Both the position numbers and the translations under genes were made by a program. A stretch of 32,932 bases of DNA from Ignavibacteria bacterium (GTDB taxonomy: Bacteria; Bacteroidota; Ignavibacteria; UBA10030; UBA6906). The stretch covers positions 1-32,932 of the forward strand of contig QKGJ01000399.1 in assembly GCA_003251275.1 (NCBI GenBank). Reading direction: 5' to 3'. Within the stretch, counting starts at the first letter, position 1. The number at the start of each line of letters is the position of its first letter. Of this stretch, positions 7,122 to 14,922 are shown one piece after another. Below the pieces are notes generated by a model. It was given only the letters and a program-made list of their open reading frames with translations, searched no databases and was not told the origin of the DNA.

Positions 7122-7937
7122 TTATTTGCGTGCTGCAATATCGATAACAATAGGGGAAACGAAAATTGTCTCAGGGTTATGCCGATGTTTCAGCCAATCT
7201 GCGAGGAGTGCATCTCCTCGCCCTCTTTCAAGAACCCCTTTCTCCACCATGAGCGGAATATGGACAGTAAAGAATCGATGCCCCCATTCTATGACACCAC
7301 TTTGCGGACCGCCAGCCAGACAGTGCGGAGAGTATTCGACGACGTCCAGTTTGAATTTGCGAAGAAGCCCCGGGAGGTTTGCCCCGATGTACGGATCTCC
7401 CCCCGCCGATTTGTAATATGCGCGAACGACATCGGGCATTCCATCAAAGGCACCACCGCGCGGAAATAATGACAGTCCTTCGTACAAATAATCCTGAATT
7501 GCTATGGTTCCGCCATTCTTCAATGCACGCACTAATGGAGTCAGGAACGCAGTGGGGTCTGGAGTGAATCCGATAACCCAACGGAAAAAAATGAGGTCAA
7601 AGTACTGGTCGGGAAGATTTGCGGTTTCGGCGGAGCCGCTCAATGTCCTGACATTGTGAAACCGCTTGTTCGCGGCCTCGCTTCGGAGTGTTTCCAGGTA
7701 CAACGTTGATGGTTCAAGTCCGGTGACTTCACCATCGGGACCCACACGTTCGGCGAGATCCAGAGTAGCAAACCCCGGACCGGCACCCACATCGAGACAA
7801 CGCCAACCCCTGGAAACGCCGATTCTCTCAAAGAAAGCATCAGTCACGGATTTCCAGACGGCATGCTGAAACCGAAGTCGTTCAAGTTCATCGGTATTAA
7901 CACCAAGCAGGTACTCACTCGTTGATTCAGCTGGCAT
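7122..7937 (-). CDS. class I SAM-dependent methyltransferase
   Basis: A 271-aa Rossmann-fold methyltransferase. SAM motif I is CLDVGAGPGFATLDLAE (about residues 47-64), the acidic end of strand 2 is in GLEPS, and motif IV is FDLIFFRWVIGF; a post-motif IQDYLYEG follows. The substrate is not evident; resemblance is to UbiE/Methyltransf_25-type small-molecule enzymes. It overlaps the 3' end of the upstream cyclase-like gene by 11 nt and so is almost certainly translated with it; whether it modifies a product tied to that protein is unknown. Confidence 0.9.
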   Translation of the reverse strand: MPAESTSEYLLGVNTDELERLRFQHAVWKSVTDAFFERIGVSRGWRCLDVGAGPGFATLDLAERVGPDGEVTGLEPSTLYLETLRSEAANKRFHNVRTLSGSAETANLPDQYFDLIFFRWVIGFTPDPTAFLTPLVRALKNGGTIAIQDYLYEGLSLFPRGGAFDGMPDVVRAYYKSAGGDPYIGANLPGLLRKFKLDVVEYSPHCLAGGPQSGVIEWGHRFFTVHIPLMVEKGVLERGRGDALLADWLKHRHNPETIFVSPIVIDIAARK

Positions 7938-9003
7938 GTTGACCTTCTATCAAGTCTTTCATCGTCCCATAATATTTCTGCGTCCTGATGAACCTCTTGG
8001 AAATGAACTGCGTGAGCGGCCTCCGAATCCATCGGGGAATCTTTATCTTAAAGTGAACCTGCCATGTAAGTCGCGTTCCGGAGCTCTGCGGGTCCAGTCG
8101 GTTTGTAAATATCACAGTCACGGGCGTTCCTGTATACTCCGAGGCAAAATATTCAAACGGCTTCCAATCAAGAATCCTCTCAAACGATTCTCCGCCCCCA
8201 TGCGCGCAATGGTTGGTTGCCCCAACAGCGGTTCTTCCCGATGGTCTCTTCCTTCCTGTCCATATCGAACCTTTTTCGCTCCATTGCGTCCGTTTGCTCA
8301 GGTCATTGAGCCATTCCCATACAATGATCGGAGGGCTCGAGAAGTCCATTGTGAACGAGTGATCAACCTCCTCAGGTTTGAGGAGATAGCGATGCGTATC
8401 TACGATCTCCTTGTAGCGAGTTGCGAGATTCAGTGAGCATGCCTGGAGTGGTGGAAAGTGTTCATAGGTTTCAGTTGTCTCAAGCAGGCCGCTCAATTGG
8501 ACCCCAAGCGCTTTCAGACTTTCCCGGGTAAACAATGCGTATGCCGTCCATCCCGTAGCTTCCGCCACACTGTTTTTCAAAAGACGATGACTCAGGTTCA
8601 CGTCGGATCCAACGGGTTTCTGCTGAAGGCCATAGTTCTGCATGACAAATTCACCCGCGTGGACAACAAACTTCAGATCGAGATTCGGGATTGCTTCGCA
8701 CGCTTTGCAGGTGCACGTCGTTCGTGTATTCATTACTTCTCGTTGTCTCCGAAACCGCACGTATGTGGCCTCAACGAGTTCTATGAGACTCTCTCCCCGC
8801 GAGATCATATCGAGTGGGGAATAGACGAACACCGCATCTCCTTCAACTTCCGCAAGGATCATTGTTGGCGTCAGCGAATTGATGACGAGGTTGTTCACTT
8901 CCTGAACGACCGCCTGAGCGTGCTGAAGCTCGGTTCCCGCCATAAAGGAGGTGTAGCCAGTAATATCGGCGAGCAGAAGGTACCCTCTCACTGTGGAGGC
9001 CAT
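7927..9003 (-). CDS. nucleotide-cyclase-like (DUF2652) protein fused to an SRPBCC domain
   Basis: A cytosolic 358-aa two-domain protein. Residues 5-190 resemble DUF2652 and class III nucleotidyl cyclases: ADITGYTSF (Asp13) and EGDAVF (Asp56) match the two metal-binding Asp motifs, and VNLSHRL (Asn136, Arg140) matches the VNxAxRL motif of the transition-state Asn and Arg. A cysteine cluster, CTCKAC (97-102), lies between. At the position of the purine-selecting Lys of adenylyl cyclases there is Glu52, as in guanylyl cyclases, but the alignment is by eye. Residues 215-355 look like an SRPBCC/polyketide-cyclase lipid-binding fold (IVWEWLNDLSKRTQWS at its start). A ribosome binding site (GAGGAAG) precedes the ATG. 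It sits 24 nt after the M61 peptidase gene and overlaps the methyltransferase gene. Confidence 0.8.
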   Translation of the reverse strand: MASTVRGYLLLADITGYTSFMAGTELQHAQAVVQEVNNLVINSLTPTMILAEVEGDAVFVYSPLDMISRGESLIELVEATYVRFRRQREVMNTRTTCTCKACEAIPNLDLKFVVHAGEFVMQNYGLQQKPVGSDVNLSHRLLKNSVAEATGWTAYALFTRESLKALGVQLSGLLETTETYEHFPPLQACSLNLATRYKEIVDTHRYLLKPEEVDHSFTMDFSSPPIIVWEWLNDLSKRTQWSEKGSIWTGRKRPSGRTAVGATNHCAHGGGESFERILDWKPFEYFASEYTGTPVTVIFTNRLDPQSSGTRLTWQVHFKIKIPRWIRRPLTQFISKRFIRTQKYYGTMKDLIEGQHAS

Positions 9004-9027
9004 GAGTGCTTCCTCTTCGTCGATTTG

Positions 9028-10827
9028 TTAATCTTTAGCCCATTCTGTCGCGAGCCACGATTCGTAAATGCTCTTTTGCAGGGCTGATGGTTTTTTTACT
9101 TTCTGTACTTCATACTCATAGGTGGGCGCATTCCGCAACGAGAAACTGAACGTTCGCAGGATGCCTTCACGAAACACGGTGACGGTAATGGTATCTCCCG
9201 CTTTCATCTCCTTTATCCGTTTATCCATGTCAATTGCACGGATTTTAGAGCCATTAAGAGCCACCAGTTCATCGCCCACATTCAGTCCGGCGTCGTAAGC
9301 ACAGGATCCTTTCACAACGCGGGTAATTTTTGGAATGTTCCCGCCCTCGCTTGCAGTAATCCCCAGCGACGGTCTCTCGGTCGGATCATCGGGTGACAGC
9401 GCCAGCCCTGCGTGCAATAACACTTCTTCCCACGGCAGCGGATGAACTCCGCGAACGTAGTTGTCGAAGAAAGTGCCGAGGCTTTCGCCACCTTGGACCT
9501 CGGCACTCCTTTGAAAATCACTCATGGTATATCCACCGCTACCAACCGGGAATCGTTTGTACATGTCCCGAAAGACGTCATCAAGTGAACGCTTGTTCTT
9601 CGTTTGATTCCGGATCTCCAAATCCAGTAACAGGCAGACATCTGCCCCCTTTCCATAATAATTTGATTCTGAGTTAAACGATTGTTCGTTATCCTTCCAG
9701 AATTTTGTCCACGCATCAAAGCTGCATTCAACCAGAGATTGCTGAAGATTTCCTGGTCTCTCCCGGTCTTCCTTCACTGCTTTTGACACGCTTGTGATAT
9801 ATTCTGCTGGTGTCTTCAGGCCTGCGCGAACCGATAAGATCCCGCCATAATAGGACGTTCCTCCTTCCGCAATCCAGAGTTCCTTGTAATAATTTTCTCG
9901 CTGCCAGTCATACGGGTCCATGCCCTTCGGTCGGAGCCGTTTGACATTCCAGGTGTGAAAGAATTCGTGAATGGCTGTGGAAAAAAAACCGGCGTAACCT
10001 TCCGGCTCGCCAAATCCAAAAGGTCGGATATCGATGGTCGTCGAATTCATATGCTCGGTGGCGCCGGAGGCGTTGGGCGTTACGTGAATGAGGAAGGAGT
10101 AGCGATCATACGGAAGGTCGCCCCAGAACTTCTTACAAGCTTGTACGATGCGGCGCAATCCATCGATGACCGTGGTAGTGTCCCAATGCGGATCGCCTGC
10201 AAGGCTCAGTACATGCATCTTGTTTTCGACGTCGAACTGAATATCAGTATGGGTACCGATTTCAAGAGGACAATCAATGAGATCATCGTACCCGGGAGCG
10301 TGGTATGTGAAGGTTGTATCTGAAATGCGTTCAAGGCCGGTAGTGACTTTCCAGCCCTTATAGGGTGTCACCTGGAGAGTAACTCCAGTCTTGCGGTACT
10401 TCTCAGAGTACATGAAAACAGCAGAACCGTTAACATATCCATGGTTATCATTCAGCCCGCGGGTCCGGGAAGAGAATTCGTTTGCATAAACTCGGTACCG
10501 TACGGCTACTTCGGACCCTTTCGTTTCGATTCGCCATGTGCTCTTGTCAATTTTGTCCCATGACAATGGGCGTTCCTTTGGTGAAAAAGCTTCGAATTGT
10601 TCAACCCCGCCGGCAAAATCAAAGAGAACATACCTTCCACTCCGCCATACGGGGAGCGAAAGATCCAATGTGGAATCACCAACGGGGAGGTTCCCGAAGA
10701 TGATTTCAACCTCGAAGAGGTGAGTCCACGGTTCGGACATCCCCAATGAATAGTGGACGACGGGCGTCTGGGAATACATGGTCTGCACGAAAATGAGTGA
10801 AAGAGCTGCGGTGAAAAAATGCTTCAT
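9028..10827 (-). CDS. exported M61-family (glycyl aminopeptidase-like) metallopeptidase with PDZ domain
   Basis: A periplasmic zinc peptidase of 599 aa. A signal peptide is followed by an N-terminal beta domain (20-200), the catalytic domain with HEFFH (His287, Glu288, His291) and the third ligand Glu321 in WIAEGGTSYY, and a C-terminal PDZ domain (about 480-570: ITRVVKGSCAYDAGLNVGDELVALNG). This is the standard M61 layout. The family cleaves N-terminal Gly or Ala residues in known cases; the natural substrate here is unknown. It follows thrC by 81 nt with no visible terminator in between, and the cyclase-like gene starts 24 nt downstream. Confidence 0.94.
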   Translation of the reverse strand: MKHFFTAALSLIFVQTMYSQTPVVHYSLGMSEPWTHLFEVEIIFGNLPVGDSTLDLSLPVWRSGRYVLFDFAGGVEQFEAFSPKERPLSWDKIDKSTWRIETKGSEVAVRYRVYANEFSSRTRGLNDNHGYVNGSAVFMYSEKYRKTGVTLQVTPYKGWKVTTGLERISDTTFTYHAPGYDDLIDCPLEIGTHTDIQFDVENKMHVLSLAGDPHWDTTTVIDGLRRIVQACKKFWGDLPYDRYSFLIHVTPNASGATEHMNSTTIDIRPFGFGEPEGYAGFFSTAIHEFFHTWNVKRLRPKGMDPYDWQRENYYKELWIAEGGTSYYGGILSVRAGLKTPAEYITSVSKAVKEDRERPGNLQQSLVECSFDAWTKFWKDNEQSFNSESNYYGKGADVCLLLDLEIRNQTKNKRSLDDVFRDMYKRFPVGSGGYTMSDFQRSAEVQGGESLGTFFDNYVRGVHPLPWEEVLLHAGLALSPDDPTERPSLGITASEGGNIPKITRVVKGSCAYDAGLNVGDELVALNGSKIRAIDMDKRIKEMKAGDTITVTVFREGILRTFSFSLRNAPTYEYEVQKVKKPSALQKSIYESWLATEWAKD

Positions 10828-10908
10828 TGACAGAAAAGCCTTGCGGATGAGTACTGAGACTAAGTATCGTTTTTCAGTGGGAATTGCAATAAGTAGTGCG
10901 GCAGATGA

Positions 10909-12216
10909 TCAGGCCCGGTTCCGAAGAATTATTCCTTTCCAGGCCTGATAGTCTGCTCCAATCTGCATAGACTGTTTCGGCTTTGTGAGGATTGCCCGCA
11001 GCTCTTTTGGCATGGTAACCGGTGATCCGGTTGCCTGCTCGACAATCTCCGGGAACTTTGCCGGATGTGCTGTTGCAGGAACGATAAACGGTGTGTTTCC
11101 CCTTTTCCCCTTTTCGATTCGGGCCGCACGTATTCCCACTGCAGTATGGGGATCGAGGAGGTACCCGGACCGTTCAAATGTCCGCTGGATCTCGTCGCTT
11201 GTCTCTTCATCACTGATGCTCACTGCAGAAAGGACAGAGCGGAGGAACTCAAAATTGTTTCCGAAAAGATTTTGGATGCGGGAAATATTATTCGGATTCC
11301 CAACGTCCATCGCACTGGAGTATGTATGCACCGGGGCAGTCGGGACAACGGAACCGGTCGAGAGATAATCAACGAGCACCTTGTTCTCATTTGTTGCTGC
11401 GACAAAACCTTCTGCAGCGATCCCCATATTCTTTGCATAGAGAGCGGCAGTCAGGTTCCCGAGATTCCCGCTAGGAACCACAATCACCGGATTATGCCGG
11501 TCAAAGAGCATTCGCAGCTGCAAATCCGCCCAGATGTAGTAAGCAACCTGTGGAAGCAACCGTCCGATATTGATGGAATTGGCTGTCGTGAGGCGGCGTG
11601 CCAGAACAACGTCAGGGTCCAGTAATGTCTCTTTGATTAACTTTTGACAATCATCGAACGTCCCGTCTACTTCCATGGCGTGAATGTTTCCACCCAGGGT
11701 TGTCATTTGCTGTTCCTGAATCCGACTCACCCTTCCCGCGGGATAGAGGAGGTACGCGCTAATATTTGGGACGCCGTGGAATCCATGTGCAACCGCTCCA
11801 CCCGTGTCCCCGGATGTAGCCGTCAGAATAGTGAGATGGCCCCCTTCCTTTGCAAGGAACGCGGAGAGCGTTTGCGCCATGAACCGCACCCCAATGTCCT
11901 TGAACGCCAGCGTGGGTCCATGGAACAATTCCAGAACGTAGAGTCCTTCTTCGATTTGAATCAAAGGAACGGGAAAGGAGATCGCTGCTCGAACGATTCG
12001 GGATATTTCGGTTTCTGGTATATCGCCCGCGAAACCGGCAATCACTGCTGTTGCGACTTCCGGAAACGATGTCGATGGGTGAGCTTCAAAAAACCGCGGT
12101 GGGAGCGGGGGGATAGTCTCCGGAACATACAGGGTTCCGTCCGGCGCCAGACCACGGAAAAGCGCTTCGCGAAATGGAACCGCGGGACTCACACCGCTAA
12201 TGCTTCTGAACTTCAC
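10909..12216 (-). CDS. thrC: threonine synthase
   Basis: A PLP enzyme converting O-phosphohomoserine to threonine, 435 aa. The N-terminal signature (MKFRSISG, then GLAPDGTLYVPE) is that of the bacterial/yeast-type enzyme. The PLP lysine is in LAFKDIG, and the phosphate/PLP loops are SGDTGGAVAHG and SGNLGNLTAAL. The ATG overlaps the stop of thrB by 4 nt, so the last two steps of threonine synthesis are translationally coupled. No aspartokinase or homoserine dehydrogenase gene lies in the window. Confidence 0.97.
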   Translation of the reverse strand: MKFRSISGVSPAVPFREALFRGLAPDGTLYVPETIPPLPPRFFEAHPSTSFPEVATAVIAGFAGDIPETEISRIVRAAISFPVPLIQIEEGLYVLELFHGPTLAFKDIGVRFMAQTLSAFLAKEGGHLTILTATSGDTGGAVAHGFHGVPNISAYLLYPAGRVSRIQEQQMTTLGGNIHAMEVDGTFDDCQKLIKETLLDPDVVLARRLTTANSINIGRLLPQVAYYIWADLQLRMLFDRHNPVIVVPSGNLGNLTAALYAKNMGIAAEGFVAATNENKVLVDYLSTGSVVPTAPVHTYSSAMDVGNPNNISRIQNLFGNNFEFLRSVLSAVSISDEETSDEIQRTFERSGYLLDPHTAVGIRAARIEKGKRGNTPFIVPATAHPAKFPEIVEQATGSPVTMPKELRAILTKPKQSMQIGADYQAWKGIILRNRA

Positions 12217-13163
12217 GATCTCCCTTTCTTCAATCGAATGGCACCGGTAAGATTAGTCTTGGAGATGTATAACTCGCTTTCCAGTTGCACGGTTCTCTGA
12301 CATACCGTTTTCATCGCAAGACCGATCTTCTCAGCTTTTTGTTTTGTTGGTGCCGCAGCGACAATCGCCGGGCCGGATCCGGAAATGGTACAACCCGTTG
12401 CGCCTTCCTTTAAGGCTGCATACTTGATTTCGTAGAAGCCGGGAATAAGGTGTGCCCTCACCGGCTCTACGATCACATCTTCCATGGATTTCCCGACAAG
12501 ATACGGATTGCCGGCGATAAGTCCATGAACCATTCCTCCGACATTGCCCCACTGACGAACCGCTTTGCGGAGAGATATTTCTGCCGGAAGAACGTGGCGT
12601 GCATCTTCGGTTCGCACTACAATTTTCGGGTACAAAACGGTCCAATAGACCGCATTCTTGATGGGGAGCCGGATGATATCGAGCGGATCATAACTTCGTA
12701 CAAGACATGCGCCACCAAGCAACGATGGTGCAACATTATCCGCGTGGGCTGAACCCGAAGCAAGCCTCTCCCCCTCGAGAGCGAACGGGAGCAATTCACT
12801 CTTTTGGAGCGGTCGCTCCTGAATCAGGTTGAACGCCAGAGCGGCTGCAACGCTGCTTGCTGCCGAACTCCCGAGACCGGATCCCACAGGCATTCGCTTG
12901 TCGAGGACAAGTTCAACGCCGAACTCCGGTTTGAGCTCATCCATCATCAGCTGTGCAACGTGCCGGGCAACGTTCTTTTCTGGCTCAATGGTCACATCGG
13001 TGCGCCGCGTCTGCATCGTGAAATGGATGCCGGCGGTTTTGGTTCTCCGGGCGAACACAGCATCGCCCAGCACATTGAGGGCAGCGCCGAGGACATCGAA
13101 ACCAGGTCCGATGTTTGAGATGCTTGCCGGCGCGAACACCATGACGGAGGTTAACGTTTGCAT
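12213..13163 (-). CDS. thrB: homoserine kinase
   Basis: A GHMP-family kinase phosphorylating homoserine, 316 aa from the ATG at 13163. The N-terminal motif is VMVFAPASISNIGPGFDVLG, the ATP loop is PVGSGLGSSAASS, and the C-terminal GHMP motif is TGCTISGSGPAIVA. The frame stays open to an ATG at 13334, adding 57 residues that have no counterpart in known homoserine kinases; I take the ATG next to the conserved core as start, although neither ATG has a good ribosome binding site. The 3' end overlaps thrC (ATGA). Confidence 0.95.
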   Translation of the reverse strand: MQTLTSVMVFAPASISNIGPGFDVLGAALNVLGDAVFARRTKTAGIHFTMQTRRTDVTIEPEKNVARHVAQLMMDELKPEFGVELVLDKRMPVGSGLGSSAASSVAAALAFNLIQERPLQKSELLPFALEGERLASGSAHADNVAPSLLGGACLVRSYDPLDIIRLPIKNAVYWTVLYPKIVVRTEDARHVLPAEISLRKAVRQWGNVGGMVHGLIAGNPYLVGKSMEDVIVEPVRAHLIPGFYEIKYAALKEGATGCTISGSGPAIVAAAPTKQKAEKIGLAMKTVCQRTVQLESELYISKTNLTGAIRLKKGRS

Positions 13164-13382
13164 AATGTCGCACACATTGTTGTTAGCGCACCAGGCATCG
13201 GGCGTTCTTATTGTTGTACCTGGTAAGTTTCGAACACCAGACACCAGCTTCTCTCCGACAGGCTCCAACAGCATCGTGTTCTGGGAATTCGGCGTAACGA
13301 CAGGTGAAATCACAATAGAGCGGGAGACTTTCATCGGGTATGGGGGATGATGCGCGGCTTTTCTCCTGCTTTGGTTTTGATC
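13164..13382 (-). promoter_or_regulatory. 219-nt leader of thrB-thrC
   Basis: The gap between the Nudix gene and thrB stays open in the thrB frame from 13334 but looks non-coding. It holds a 6-bp inverted repeat, ACCAGG at 13190-13195 and CCTGGT at 13219-13224, just upstream of the thrB start. I see no run of Thr/Ile codons as in an enteric thr attenuator, and no T-box-like terminator. It is the likely site of the thr promoter. Confidence 0.35.
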
Positions 13383-13943
13383 TCATAAGCCGTCATTCTC
13401 CGTGGCAATCAGCGCAAGCGCAATTGCGGCAGTCCATCCGAGAACTTTGAACTCGCCGGCGAGCAACGCACGGCGGAGATCAGACCTGGAGAGAAACACA
13501 AACTCCTGCTCCTCCAGATCGTCCCCAACTCTTTCTGCAACCGGGCGAGCATTGCGCGCAAGAAACAGATGTCCGATGCCGCCCCCTCGATTTCCATCGG
13601 CGGCAAACGATCCAAGGTGAAGAACCGTGCCGGCCTGATAGCCGGTCTCTTCAAGGACTTCTCGGTGCGCAGTGGTCATCGGTTCCTCACCGGGTTCGCA
13701 GTAACCGCCGATCGGCGCGAGCGTGATGCCTTCTGCCGCATACTTTGTCTGGCGAAAACAAAGAAACATCTTCTCGGCGGTCTCAAGAACGACATTCACA
13801 TACTCCGGCATTGCAAGCCATGGCCAATTGCTAATTCTTGTGCCGTCGGGGAGTTGAACGACGTGATCTTCAACCGTGAGGTACTTGCTATGATACAGAA
13901 TGGTGGTTCGCGACAATGTCCTCCAGGCTTGGTGCGCGGTCAT
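13383..13943 (-). CDS. Nudix hydrolase, probably ADP-ribose/nucleoside-diphosphate-sugar type
   Basis: A 186-aa cytosolic pyrophosphatase. The Nudix box is complete: the glycine of GGYCEPGEE through to REVLEETGY (G-x5-E-x7-REUxEExGU). A preceding N-terminal beta region (TILYHSKYLTVEDHVVQLPDG) is typical of ADP-ribose pyrophosphatase-like members; the exact substrate is unknown. Its ATG overlaps the stop of the HAD phosphatase gene by 4 nt, so a mixed housecleaning phosphatase/pyrophosphatase pair is likely. Confidence 0.92.
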   Translation of the reverse strand: MTAHQAWRTLSRTTILYHSKYLTVEDHVVQLPDGTRISNWPWLAMPEYVNVVLETAEKMFLCFRQTKYAAEGITLAPIGGYCEPGEEPMTTAHREVLEETGYQAGTVLHLGSFAADGNRGGGIGHLFLARNARPVAERVGDDLEEQEFVFLSRSDLRRALLAGEFKVLGWTAAIALALIATENDGL

Positions 13944-14569
13944 GGTTCGTGGGTCTTTAGCTGTTGAACATGGATGCCGAGATCCTCAAGTGACGAGACG
14001 AGCCGTTGATATGAAGAGTAATGGATTCCGTTCAAGCCAATTGCCTTCGCGCCCTCTACGTACGAGCCGATGTCGTCTACATAAATGCACTCCTCGGCAG
14101 ACACCTGGAGTTTTCGTAAGGCGTCCTCGTAGATTTCCTTGGAGGGCTTGAGCGCACCAACGTGAAAGGAAGTCGTGACGGAGTCGAACATGTCGAAGAC
14201 CGGGCATGTCATGATTGCTCGCTGATAGTCCAGTTCATTGGTGTTGGAGAGAAGGCCAAGCTTGTATTTTGGTTTTAACATGCGGATTAAATCGATGACC
14301 TGCTGATTTTCAGAAAAAATCTCAGTGAACGCCTCGACGAATTCGCTCCTGGAGATTGACAGCGAACAGGTTCTGGTCACACTATCGACAAATGCATCGG
14401 AAGACACCAGACCAATTTCATATTGACGGACGAGATCGGATGAATGATAAATGAGTGATTCAAGTTCGTCAAAGGTTTTGTCAGTGTACGAAGTGAGCCG
14501 CCGTAGAAACAGGGCGTTGTCGAAGTGACAAATGACGTTACCGAAATCAAAGATTACCGCCGTTGGCAT
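13940..14569 (-). CDS. HAD-superfamily phosphatase, YihX-like
   Basis: A 209-aa cytosolic haloacid-dehalogenase phosphatase. Motif I is IFDFGNVICHF, with nucleophile Asp8; the D-x-G-N-V form, with Gly in place of the second Asp, is characteristic of the YihX / epoxide-hydrolase N-domain group. Motif II is LLSNTNE, motif III the Lys in GALKPSKEIY, and motif IV is YVDDIGSYVEGA. The frame runs up to 14881, but the first 104 codons are not family-like; the ATG at 14569 has GGAGAG 5 nt upstream and starts at the conserved core. Substrate unknown; YihX of E. coli acts on glucose-1-phosphate. Confidence 0.92.
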   Translation of the reverse strand: MPTAVIFDFGNVICHFDNALFLRRLTSYTDKTFDELESLIYHSSDLVRQYEIGLVSSDAFVDSVTRTCSLSISRSEFVEAFTEIFSENQQVIDLIRMLKPKYKLGLLSNTNELDYQRAIMTCPVFDMFDSVTTSFHVGALKPSKEIYEDALRKLQVSAEECIYVDDIGSYVEGAKAIGLNGIHYSSYQRLVSSLEDLGIHVQQLKTHEP

Positions 14570-14922
14570 GCACTCTCCGGATTGCGTCATGAGGCTCCCC
14601 AAAGTACTCAAACGGTGAGGGAAAATCAAACTCTGGCACATGCAAGCGAGAGAGCAGTCAAGTCGCGTAGTTGCGAAGCGATTCTTATTCGCAAGAAGAG
14701 GAAGCGGAAGGGTTCCGAATATCATGTGGATGTATGCGAAAAAAGGGGCTTCAGTATGGCACAAGAGATGCGTGGATGAAGGGTTGATGCTGATGACGGA
14801 TTTTTGTACCATGATGCCGCTCTCACCACGGTGGCCGTATTTTTTGCGGTGACGATGGTGGCTCGCGAGGGCTCCGCGCATTTATCCCCTTCCATTGATT
14901 TCATTTCTTGAAAGGAATGTGA
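14570..14922. promoter_or_regulatory. 353-nt divergent intergenic region (HAD phosphatase / pnt)
   Basis: The only long divergent gap in this part of the window, so it should hold promoters for both directions. A perfect 7-bp inverted repeat, TTGCGAA at 14671-14677 and TTCGCAA at 14688-14694 with a 10-nt spacer, is the clearest structure. GAAAGGA lies 5-11 nt before the pntAA start. No certain -10/-35 pair was found. Confidence 0.45.
14671..14694. repeat. 7-bp inverted repeat, possible operator or hairpin
   Basis: TTGCGAA, 10 nt, TTCGCAA. It is a perfect dyad in the divergent region between the HAD phosphatase gene and pntAA, about 230 nt before pntAA. There is no T-run, so a terminator role is unlikely. 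Function unknown. Confidence 0.35.

Noticed and set aside
8458-9087. 209-codon plus-strand open frame
   Set aside because: It is fully antisense to the cyclase-like gene, whose motifs are unmistakable; its translation has no domain-like pattern.
11644-12300. 218-codon plus-strand open frame opposite thrC
   Set aside because: Antisense shadow of threonine synthase; the Cys- and Arg-rich translation is typical of an unused frame.
12213-13334. 373-aa homoserine kinase starting at 13334
   Set aside because: The extra 57 residues do not match known homoserine kinases; the start at 13163 begins at the conserved core.
13164-13382. Threonine attenuator or T-box in the thrB leader
   Set aside because: No Thr/Ile codon run, no specifier-like element and no terminator hairpin with T-run was found.
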